In this document: positions 24,632 through 29,995 of the stretch, one piece after another
Position numbering within the stretch: position 1 is the stretch's first letter
Layout: each line of letters opens with the position of its first letter
From: Candidatus Levyibacteriota bacterium
GTDB taxonomy: Bacteria > Patescibacteriota > Microgenomatia > Levybacterales > GWA1-39-11
Length of the DNA stretch: 36,114 nucleotides
Assembly (NCBI GenBank): GCA_030645455.1
Contig: JAUSNA010000031.1
Location: forward strand, 1-36,114
Reading direction: 5' to 3'
Translations under genes and position numbers: made by a program
The notes under the pieces: model-generated
The model's input: only the letters and a program-made list of their open reading frames with translations
Database searches by the model: none
What the model was told of the DNA's origin: nothing

Positions 24632-24686
24632 AAATTTTTGCCTATAAATGATATAATTTCTAAGTAATTTGCGGTTTTATAGGAAA
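24618..24686 (+). promoter_or_regulatory. Promoter of GC-rich cassette 1 with possible operators
   Basis: TTTAAA (24629-24634), a 17-bp spacer and a perfect TATAAT (24652-24657) with extended TG. Around it lie TTTCCTATA (24618-24626), CCTATA (24641-24646) and the inverse TATAGGAAA (24678-24686). The repeated motif on both sides of the promoter could bind a repressor. The leader to the first gene would be about 148 nt. Confidence 0.5.
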
Positions 24687-24744
24687 TTTGCTTACCTAGC
24701 GCAATCGCAAAAGCACATTGAAATGTTGCGGAAATAATTTTTGG

Positions 24745-24787
24745 TTGCTACCGCTTTTGGTATTATTAGTGCCCGAAGCGGTAGCAA
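24745..24787 (+). promoter_or_regulatory. Hairpin in the leader of cassette 1
   Basis: TTGCTACCGCTT (24745-24756) pairs perfectly with AAGCGGTAGCAA (24776-24787) around a 19-nt loop. No T run follows, so it is not an ordinary terminator. It ends 24 nt before the first start codon. Confidence 0.6.
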
Positions 24788-24811
24788 ATCAGAAAACCGG
24801 AAAGGAAGAAA

Positions 24812-25027
24812 GTGAATACATCAGCTATCCAAAAAGTCCCAGCGGGCACGAAAGTGAAATGTGCCCACTGCAACGAAAACGGCGTCTGGAAATGGTGCAC
24901 CAGGTGCATGATCTCCTTCTTGGAGACCCCTACGCCTGTTTGCCCCGATGCAGACAACGATCACGAGAGGCATAACACGCGTCTCACAGAACCTTCCCGA
25001 TGGACTCCCGGGGACCACGCAAGTTGA
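24812..25027 (+). CDS. Small zinc-ribbon protein (cassette 1, gene 1)
   Basis: The 71 residues contain C17-x2-C20-x8-C29-x2-C32 (KCAHCNENGVWKWCTRCM), a plausible zinc ribbon, and a hydrophilic tail without structure. GTG 24812 follows AAGGAAG. The stop TGA overlaps the next ATG by one base (TGATG), which suggests coupled translation. Base composition is clearly richer in G and C than the flanking genes. The family is unknown. A protein-, RNA- or DNA-binding ribbon is a guess from the Cys pattern only. Confidence 0.6.
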   Translation: MNTSAIQKVPAGTKVKCAHCNENGVWKWCTRCMISFLETPTPVCPDADNDHERHNTRLTEPSRWTPGDHAS

Positions 25028-25212
25028 TGACCAACACACTTCGCGACAATCTCGAGCGCATCTTCTTAACCCTAAAGGGAAGCGAAGGATGGATGACCCA
25101 CCCCAACAGTGAGCTCGACGGTGAAACACCGGATTCCTTGGTCAAAAGGGGCGAGGAGGACAAGGTCCTTAAGGTTCTTAAGTCCCAAATGGGATTCTGG
25201 ATCAACCACTAG
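25027..25212 (+). CDS. Small protein like an antitoxin MbcA/ParS domain (cassette 1, gene 2)
   Basis: From the ATG at 25027 the 61 residues contain GWMTHPNSELDGETPDSLVK. This matches the W-x3-PN-x2-L-x-G-x-TP-x2-L pattern of the MbcA/ParS/Xre-antitoxin toxin-binding domain (DUF2384). The Xre-type DNA-binding part and a RES-type toxin gene are absent, so it is a lone domain. It is coupled to gene 1 by TGATG. GC-rich codon use is unlike the neighbouring dnaX and idi. It could be a stand-alone regulator; a toxin-antitoxin role is not shown. Confidence 0.6.
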   Translation: MTNTLRDNLERIFLTLKGSEGWMTHPNSELDGETPDSLVKRGEEDKVLKVLKSQMGFWINH

Positions 25213-25224
25213 TAAGGAGGTGAC

Positions 25225-25416
25225 ATGACCGACATCAAAAACCTCTCGCAAGAACGAGCGCTTGAAGCCCATCGAGGACCGCCACTCTACGCCCGCAATC
25301 CCGACTGCGCACTTTGTGACGCGTCCGGATTGCACTATTCCGAGGACGGAGAACCAACGTACTGCATGTGCATGTACGAAGCAAAGCTTCCCTCATGGGC
25401 GCGCCGAAAGGCATAG
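25225..25416 (+). CDS. Small Cys-rich protein (cassette 1, gene 3)
   Basis: The 63 residues contain C28-x2-C31 and C47-x-C49 (CALCDASG ... YCMCMY), a probable zinc site. The site AAGGAGGTGAC directly before the ATG is a near-perfect Shine-Dalgarno sequence, stronger than at almost any other gene here. The segment GPPLYARNPDCALC...TYCMC resembles the C-terminal part of gene 4, so the two are probably paralogues. There is no membrane span or signal peptide. Function is unknown. Confidence 0.6.
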   Translation: MTDIKNLSQERALEAHRGPPLYARNPDCALCDASGLHYSEDGEPTYCMCMYEAKLPSWARRKA

Positions 25417-25470
25417 CCCAAAAAAGGGATCACACTTTCCCATCCGGGAAGAAAGGACAGGGTCAACACC

Positions 25471-25731
25471 ATGCCATTTTGGAACAAGAAAAAGGAGCCT
25501 GCGGTAACCGCTGCTCCCCAGAAGGCAACAACACCGACACCTAGTATCCAACCAGCCACCGAGTGGTTGGATCCACCACCGGGAGCGACAGAGAAGGAAC
25601 TCCTCGACGGTCGTGACGGTCCGGCGTACGGAGCCAATTCCGCACACAAGTGCGGAGGGTTCATGCGCAACGCAGAGGGAAAAGTGGTTTACTGCTTCTG
25701 TCGTCTCATGAAGATGAGCAACGGGAGGTAG
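25471..25731 (+). CDS. Small Cys-containing protein with disordered N-terminus (cassette 1, gene 4)
   Basis: The 86 residues begin with a basic, Pro/Thr/Ala-rich part (MPFWNKKKEPAVTAAPQKAT). They end with a domain similar to gene 3: DGPAYGANSAHKCGGFMRN, then KVVYCFCRLM. The first Cys of the pair is missing; His59-x-Cys61 could replace it, with C75-x-C77 as the second half. A purine-rich stretch upstream (GGGAAGAAAGGACAGGG) serves as ribosome site. It is the last gene before the terminator. Function is unknown. Confidence 0.55.
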   Translation: MPFWNKKKEPAVTAAPQKATTPTPSIQPATEWLDPPPGATEKELLDGRDGPAYGANSAHKCGGFMRNAEGKVVYCFCRLMKMSNGR

Positions 25732-25770
25732 GGCGTATCACTTTCCACAAATTCTCCGCAACAAAACCTA

Positions 25771-25799
25771 GGGCCGCCCCCATCCGGGCGGCCCTTTTT
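25771..25799 (+). terminator. Rho-independent terminator of cassette 1
   Basis: GGGCCGCCC (25771-25779) pairs perfectly with GGGCGGCCC (25786-25794) around CCATCC and is followed by TTTTT. It lies 40 bp after gene 4. It is also 22 bp from the dnaX stop on the other strand and could act both ways. Confidence 0.88.
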
Positions 25800-25820
25800 C
25801 TATTTAAAAAAAAGGGTTTT

Positions 25821-27368
25821 TTACTGCGTAAGAGTTACAATTCTAACGTCTACTTTTCTGCCCATTAGTTCTTCCCCTGCATTTTGCAAGTCTGGAAAAA
25901 CTTTTTCAGAAAGAAGTCTTTCAGCGTGAATTGGAAAAGGCGTACTGATTGTAATCGTATCATCTTCAAAAACAGCCTTTTTACACGAACGTAAAAGGGC
26001 CGCAGCCGGCTTATTTTTTTCATTCACAAGAGCCATCAAACGCGGGAGAATGCTTGCAACTTTAGATTCTTCATCTTTAATTGCAATTAAGCTCGCTTTA
26101 GGTTTTGCCACAACTTCACCTTGAAATTGCTTCTCTTTAATTGAATAATCATCTCTATACCCCTGCGACTTATCCCCTACTTCTTCACTCCCTATACTTA
26201 GTTCATTATTCTTAGTTTTGCCCTCTTCTTTCTCCTCATCCAAAATGCAAAATTTCACCGTCATAAGCTCCAGTGGAAGCTGGGGAATAATTGAAAATTT
26301 CAATTCGCCATAAGCTTCATTGGCAAGCTCAAGAAGATTTTTAATATCCTCAATGGTCAGACCCTTAACATCTTTTTGGGGACTCTCAATGCTGTTTCGA
26401 AGCATAAGAAGACCCCTCAATTGATCAACCAACCGCTCCATTACAATTTTAAAATCAGCTCCATTTACCTGCAGTCTTCCGATAACTTCAAGCGCTTTTT
26501 TAGCATCTCTTGCCTCATATGCCTCCAAAAGCATATACACCTCGTCCCCCATACCTTTCGTTTTGAAAGTAACATCAAATAGTTCCTTTGTAATTCTTTG
26601 ACCCCTTGCGGCAAGAACCAACTCTTCAAGCAATTTAGCTCCATCCCGGAAGGCACCATCAGACAACTTTGCAATCTCTTCCAGAACCTTTGGCTCAACC
26701 ACAAGCTTCTCCCCTTTTACAATTCTTTCAAGACTCGTTGCTATTTGCTCTGTTGTGGGCTTTTCAAAAAGCACTTGAAAAGCGCGCGAAACAACCGTTG
26801 CAGGAAGTTTCCATAATTCGGTTGTTGCAAGTATAAATATTACGTGCGAAGGTGGCTCCTCGAGCGTCTTAAGTAATGCGTTGAATGCCCCAGTAGATAG
26901 CATATGTACTTCGTCGATGATATAAACTTTGTATCTTAAATTCGCAGACGAAAATTTTACCCGTTCCCGGAGCGTACGGATCTCTTCTACTCCCCCATTA
27001 GACGCTGCATCTATTTCCAAAACGTCAATATTTGAACCGTTTGTAATTGATATACAAGCCTCACAGCTATTGCATGGCTCAATGCCTAAATCACGATTTA
27101 AGATTGATGATTTATTATCTATGATTTCTGGATTTGTATTTTTGACTTTCAATTTTGAATTTTGATCTTTGAATTTTGAATTGTTTTCGCAGTTGATTGC
27201 TTTTGCCAAAATCCTGGCACTTGAGGTCTTTCCAAGACCTTTACTCCCTGTGAACAAAAATGCATGAGGAAGTTCTTTTGATGAGAGGATAGCTGTCAAT
27301 TTCTCCCGTACTTGCGGTAAATCAAGCTCCGAGATTTTTTGGGGACGATACTTGCGATAGTAAACCAT
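25821..27368 (-). CDS. dnaX: DNA polymerase III gamma/tau subunit with inserted loop
   Basis: This 515-residue clamp-loader subunit starts YYRKYRPQKISELDLPQVRE. Walker A is GSKGLGKTS (41-49), the zinc module has C60 and PCNSCEAC (C99, C102, C105), Walker B is YIIDEVHML (149-157), and sensor regions follow (ILATTELWKLPATVVSRAFQ). Domain III and a short tau-like C-terminus follow. Residues 62-96, between the first zinc Cys and the other three, are an extra loop (NNSKFKDQNSKLKVKNTNPE...) encoded by iterated AT-rich DNA. Homologues usually have about 8 residues there. The gene lies downstream of rpsU and ybeY. Confidence 0.95.
   Translation of the reverse strand: MVYYRKYRPQKISELDLPQVREKLTAILSSKELPHAFLFTGSKGLGKTSSARILAKAINCENNSKFKDQNSKLKVKNTNPEIIDNKSSILNRDLGIEPCNSCEACISITNGSNIDVLEIDAASNGGVEEIRTLRERVKFSSANLRYKVYIIDEVHMLSTGAFNALLKTLEEPPSHVIFILATTELWKLPATVVSRAFQVLFEKPTTEQIATSLERIVKGEKLVVEPKVLEEIAKLSDGAFRDGAKLLEELVLAARGQRITKELFDVTFKTKGMGDEVYMLLEAYEARDAKKALEVIGRLQVNGADFKIVMERLVDQLRGLLMLRNSIESPQKDVKGLTIEDIKNLLELANEAYGELKFSIIPQLPLELMTVKFCILDEEKEEGKTKNNELSIGSEEVGDKSQGYRDDYSIKEKQFQGEVVAKPKASLIAIKDEESKVASILPRLMALVNEKNKPAAALLRSCKKAVFEDDTITISTPFPIHAERLLSEKVFPDLQNAGEELMGRKVDVRIVTLTQ
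27081..27190. repeat. Spacer-like iterated repeat inside dnaX
   Basis: Read on the minus strand, AATTCAAAATTCAAAGATC, then AAAATTCAAAATTGAAAG and later AATCATAGATAATAAATC are the same kind of motifs that fill the intergenic foldbacks. Here they are in frame and free of stops over 35 codons. Confidence 0.65.
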
Positions 27369-27371
27369 TGA

Positions 27372-27476
27372 ATTAGCGGCTAGGATCTAGTTACTAGCGT
27401 TTAGTTTATATAGCAAGAATCGTAAATAATCAAATATTTTGTCTAGACGCTATACGCTGACTACTAAACGCTATAT
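27372..27476. repeat. AT-rich foldback spacer (ybeY-dnaX)
   Basis: GCTAGGATCTAGTTACTAGC and GTTTAGTTTATATAGC on the left face GTCTAGACGCTATACGCTG and ACTACTAAACGCTATATC on the right. TAGCGTTTAGT occurs in both orientations. Confidence 0.6.
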
Positions 27477-27863
27477 CTATCTATGGTGAAATCCTAAAAG
27501 GTGCATAAGACTATGCTCGACTAATTCATTAACTCTGTCATCAATAAGCATGTTATCCCGGGCGCATTCTTCAACTACTTTAGGATACGAAAGAACAATG
27601 TCTCCCAGATATAATTTGTCAGGCGGCTGCATAACCGCTTCCCCCTCTGTTTGGGAAAATGAAAGAACGTTGGTGGATTTATCTATGTCGCGGTATTTCT
27701 TATTTAGTACGCGCATTTTTCTATTTCCGATAACGGCAACCGAAACCTCAACGGGACTTGTTATTTGTTGCTTTAAAAGAACCTTAATAACAGTTTCCTT
27801 TATTTTCTTCCGGTTGATCTTATACCGGCTTTCCACGTAAATGGGAATTGAAATACTATTCAT
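27477..27863 (-). CDS. ybeY: YbeY endoribonuclease, C-terminally short
   Basis: The 128-residue protein has the YbeY order: VEVSVAVIGNRKMRVLNKKY, RDIDKSTNVLSFS, YLGDIVLSYPKV, and the metal motif EHSLMHLLGFHHR. The usual motif is H-x3-H-x5-H; H117, H121 and H127 fill it. The protein ends just after the last His, whereas most have 10-30 more residues. YbeY takes part in 16S rRNA maturation and ribosome quality control. It lies between rpsU and dnaX, each separated by a foldback spacer. Confidence 0.9.
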   Translation of the reverse strand: MNSISIPIYVESRYKINRKKIKETVIKVLLKQQITSPVEVSVAVIGNRKMRVLNKKYRDIDKSTNVLSFSQTEGEAVMQPPDKLYLGDIVLSYPKVVEECARDNMLIDDRVNELVEHSLMHLLGFHHR

Positions 27864-27865
27864 AA

Positions 27866-27944
27866 ATGAATGGTTAATGACTAATAGCTAATGGTTAATG
27901 AAGAAATAATATTTAACTATCAACTATTGACTATCAGCTATCAA
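27866..27944. repeat. AT-rich foldback spacer (rpsU-ybeY)
   Basis: The left arm GGTTAATGACTAATAGCTAA, TGGTTAATGA is nearly the inverse of the right arm TAACTATCAACTATTGAC, TATCAGCTATCAAC. Almost all differences are transitions, so both strands could pair with G-U wobble as RNA. The unit is about 7-8 bp (GTTRATR). Confidence 0.7.
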
Positions 27945-28130
27945 CTAATACTGATTGTGTTTTGCCATTTTCCGCGCAAGTTCTTTTTTGAATTTCTTGG
28001 CAAGGCTCGGTTTTAAATGAAACTCTCTTTTTTTCATTTCATGAATAATACCCTCGCTCATAACTTTACGAGAAAATTTTCGGATCATTGCATCGGGACT
28101 GTCCCCGGGTTGTTTTTTTACAAAAACCAT
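27945..28130 (-). CDS. rpsU: 30S ribosomal protein S21
   Basis: The protein begins MVFVKKQPGDSPDAMIRKFS, followed by RKVMSEGIIHEMKKREFHLK and a Lys-rich end, the S21 pattern, 61 residues in all. The longer frame from 28184 has a Cys/Trp-rich start unlike S21. An AAAGGTGGTG site lies upstream of 28130, about 10 nt away. S21 helps initiation on the small subunit. It heads the rpsU-ybeY-dnaX run. Confidence 0.93.
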   Translation of the reverse strand: MVFVKKQPGDSPDAMIRKFSRKVMSEGIIHEMKKREFHLKPSLAKKFKKELARKMAKHNQY

Positions 28131-28275
28131 AAAAATAAAACACCACCTTTCAAATTCTTGCACTTTACTACAAGATAAAAGCAATTATACTGCAAATTCA
28201 AATAAATTAAAACCCGGTTTTTAGTTTTAGAAAAGCTTTGCCTGTAAGACATATGACGCAAAAATTAAACGAGTG

Positions 28276-28304
28276 TTGATCTTGTAAAAAACGAGGCGTA
28301 TAAT
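28276..28304 (+). promoter_or_regulatory. Promoter of GC-rich cassette 2
   Basis: TTGATC (28276-28281), a 17-bp spacer and a perfect TATAAT (28299-28304). Predicted RNA start near 28311. No protein gene of normal size follows for 740 bp on this strand. Confidence 0.65.
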
Positions 28305-28421
28305 TGCCGTAACTGAAGTTCAAAGGCCTTTGCCTTTGAGCACAGTTGTTCTTTGACTTTATTGTTCATGTTCCACCCGGCTTGCCGGGTGTTGCAGTTG
28401 ATTACACTCTGGAGGTTGTTC

Positions 28422-28478
28422 ATGAAGGACACGACCGGGCTGTTCGGTGATAGGGGGCCTCCGGGCTCCGCATCCTAA
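28422..28478 (+). CDS. Micro-ORF 1 of cassette 2 (18 residues)
   Basis: The ATG lies 6 nt after GGAGG (28411-28415). The peptide is MKDTTGLFGDRGPPGSAS. Just upstream is the hairpin CACCCGG/CCGGGTG. The stop overlaps the first base of the ACCGC/GCGGT hairpin. It is too short for a family assignment. Confidence 0.4.
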   Translation: MKDTTGLFGDRGPPGSAS

Positions 28479-28749
28479 CCGCACACGCGGTCACAACCAA
28501 GTGCAGGGCAACTTCCCTGTAACCGAGTGCCGGGGCAGTACGCACCCACCCAAGCGGCCAATTTGCCGACTATTTGCCCTAGTGGGTTATGGGTTGCGCT
28601 TCTCCCCCGAATGAGATGGATCACCGGCCTCTGGCCGGGCCTCCCGTTTGTCGGTGAGGGGGGTGCCCCGTAGTACCCCCTCACCGAATATCAACTGCAG
28701 TCAGGCAGCTCCTGACACCTTACAAGGCAAACCCAGGAGGGTTACCAAC

Positions 28750-28782
28750 ATGACGAAGTTCACGACCTCGACCTTCACCTAA
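28750..28782 (+). CDS. Micro-ORF 2 of cassette 2 (10 residues, Thr-rich)
   Basis: The ATG lies 9 nt after AGGAGG (28735-28740). The peptide MTKFTTSTFT has five Thr in ten residues, then TAA. Strong hairpins follow. Such a layout is known from attenuator leader peptides, but no threonine gene is near. Confidence 0.4.
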   Translation: MTKFTTSTFT

Positions 28783-28936
28783 CGCTGGCGATGTCGGCCG
28801 CCGCACGCCATGCGGCAGCAAACTGCCCCCACGCGGGGCACAACAGTTAACGACGAGGCTTCCCGTCCGTAAGTCTGACATTGCGCGCAGATACTCCGGA
28901 CACCGGAAGAGACACCTATGGTGCCACCCCGTCCCC

Positions 28937-28965
28937 GTCCGGGCGGCTCTCAGAGCCGCCCGGAC
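28937..28965 (+). terminator. Terminator-like hairpin at the end of cassette 2
   Basis: GTCCGGGCGGCTCT (28937-28950) pairs perfectly with AGAGCCGCCCGGAC (28952-28965). The tract after it (ATTCCATTT) is only partly T-rich. It shares the 10-mer TCCGGGCGGC with the cassette 1 terminator. Confidence 0.6.
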
Positions 28966-29047
28966 ATTCCATTTATCCCACAACAACCCGCGACCTAATC
29001 TCAAAATTTGAAAAAATATAAAAATTCAGAAGATCAATCTACCAAAA

Positions 29048-29380
29048 TTACACAACCGGAGCGTGAAGGCCTGTCGGGCCAATTAAATGAAAATGCAGAT
29101 GATTGATTACCTGTCCGCCACCGCCATTTACAATAATTTTATATCCTTTACCAACCAAATCATTCTGCTCAACAATTTTTTGAATTCCTTTTCTTATAGA
29201 AGAAAGTATTGCGTCATCAAAAAGATTTTCAAATGCCGCAATGTGTTCTTTTGGGATAAAAAGGACATGAACTTTTGCCACCGGATGGATGTCATCAAAA
29301 GCCAGAACATTCTCGTCCTTAAATCGGAAGTCCTTTGGAATATCGCCTTTGACTATCTCGCAAAATATACAATCAGTCAT
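29048..29380 (-). CDS. HIT-family nucleotide-binding protein
   Basis: The 110 residues have the complete HIT domain: CIFCEIVKGDIP, VLAFDDIHPVAKVHVLFIPK, INGG-like VNGGGGQVINHLHFHLIG with the His triad HLHFH. The family hydrolyses nucleoside phosphoramidates or dinucleotides. C4 and C7 make only half of the zinc site seen in some members. On the minus strand TATTAT (29388-29393) lies 7 nt before the ATG, so a leaderless start is likely. Confidence 0.93.
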   Translation of the reverse strand: MTDCIFCEIVKGDIPKDFRFKDENVLAFDDIHPVAKVHVLFIPKEHIAAFENLFDDAILSSIRKGIQKIVEQNDLVGKGYKIIVNGGGGQVINHLHFHLIGPTGLHAPVV

Positions 29381-29401
29381 AGATACTATAATAATATAAT
29401 A

Positions 29402-29905
29402 CTAAACTTCCTGTCCAGTTAACTTAAGGATTACACTCTTTAGAGGATTGCGGGAAACTTCCATACTTTTAGCAGTAGGATATTCCTCAATGAGTTTGTC
29501 CATAAATAGTCTGGTCGATAAAGAGAAAGGATAGCCATAACTTCTCGAAATAGTCTCTAACAATGCCTGCAAATTAACTATTTGTTCACCGGTTAAAATC
29601 AATCCAAGATCCCGCGGATCTCCTGTCTTTGACTCATAAGAAACCGGTCTTGCTCTTCTAAATGCCTTAAGAATTCCTTTTCCGCTAACAATTTCCGTAC
29701 TTTCTTCGGACGTGGGACCAAGCAAATTTCTTTCTTCCAGTAAATATTGTCCCAAGTCTTTCTCAATGCCTTGCGCAGGAAGAAATCCAACTATAAATTT
29801 CCTTGGATCAACCTGCCCACGAAGCTCAGCAAGCCTATCAACAGCTTCCCCTGTTGCTACCTGCTGCTCGCACTCGTTCAAAAAGCCGTTCCCACTTTCC
29901 ACCAT
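29402..29905 (-). CDS. Unknown protein, 167 residues
   Basis: I do not recognise the family. The protein is soluble by sequence. A charged N-terminal half (LNECEQQVATGEAVDRLAEL) is followed by a mixed middle and a helical C-terminal part (GEQIVNLQALLETISRSYGY). The ATG at 29905 is chosen because TATAAT (29912-29917) lies 6 nt before it, with TTGAAA (29936-29941) at an 18-bp spacing. The longer frame from 29941 would include the promoter. It diverges from the FabD-like gene. Confidence 0.7.
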   Translation of the reverse strand: MVESGNGFLNECEQQVATGEAVDRLAELRGQVDPRKFIVGFLPAQGIEKDLGQYLLEERNLLGPTSEESTEIVSGKGILKAFRRARPVSYESKTGDPRDLGLILTGEQIVNLQALLETISRSYGYPFSLSTRLFMDKLIEEYPTAKSMEVSRNPLKSVILKLTGQEV

Positions 29906-29911
29906 GAACGA

Positions 29912-29941
29912 ATTATAACAAAAATAGGCAAGACCTTTCAA
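29912..29941 (-). promoter_or_regulatory. Leaderless promoter of the 167-residue unknown
   Basis: On the minus strand: TTGAAA, an 18-bp spacer, a perfect TATAAT, 6 nt, ATG. One of the best promoter matches in the window. Confidence 0.7.
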
Positions 29942-29958
29942 ACTATAAGACTACATAA

Positions 29959-29987
29959 TTGCACTGTCAAAAACATTCTGATAAAAT
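29959..29987 (+). promoter_or_regulatory. Leaderless promoter of the FabD-like gene
   Basis: TTGCAC (29959-29964), a 17-bp spacer and TAAAAT (29982-29987) with extended TG. The -10 ends 8 nt before the ATG at 29996. Confidence 0.6.
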
Positions 29988-29995
29988 CATCCCTT

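Larger units (their letters stand above)
28311..28970 (+). ncRNA. Candidate structured RNA (GC-rich cassette 2)
   Basis: The region is much richer in G and C than its surroundings and full of perfect local hairpins: TCAAAGGC/GCCTTTGA (28320-28339), CACCCGG/CCGGGTG (28374-28391), ACCGC/GCGGT (28478-28491), CAGGG/CCCTG (28504-28519), CCGGCC/GGCCGG (28624-28638), CGGTGAGGGGGGT/ACCCCCTCACCG (28652-28686), GTCAGG/CCTGAC (28700-28716), GCCGCA/TGCGGC (28800-28816) and TGCCCC/GGGGCA (28824-28840). It is not tmRNA, RNase P RNA or rRNA by the motifs I know. Two micro-ORFs with strong ribosome sites lie inside, so it may be a structured mRNA. Confidence 0.5.

Noticed and set aside
24718-24975. Frame with a signal-peptide-like start (MKCCGNNFWLLPLLVLLVPE)
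   Set aside because: It starts at TTG without ribosome site, runs through the 12-bp leader hairpin and overlaps the better supported gene 1 of the cassette in another frame.
28311-28970. tmRNA or RNase P RNA
   Set aside because: No tRNA-like ends or tag frame for tmRNA, and no conserved GAGGAAAGUC-type core of RNase P RNA on either strand.
28475-29004. Two minus-strand frames of 69 and 94 codons in the GC-rich cassette 2
   Set aside because: They are Arg/Gly/Pro-rich frames typical of chance in GC-rich DNA, cross the hairpins, and have no ribosome site; the promoter and ribosome sites are on the plus strand.
29747-29995. N-terminal extension of the FabD-like protein to 458 residues
   Set aside because: The extension crosses the divergent gene and both promoters. 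The -10 box at 29982-29987 places the start at 29996.
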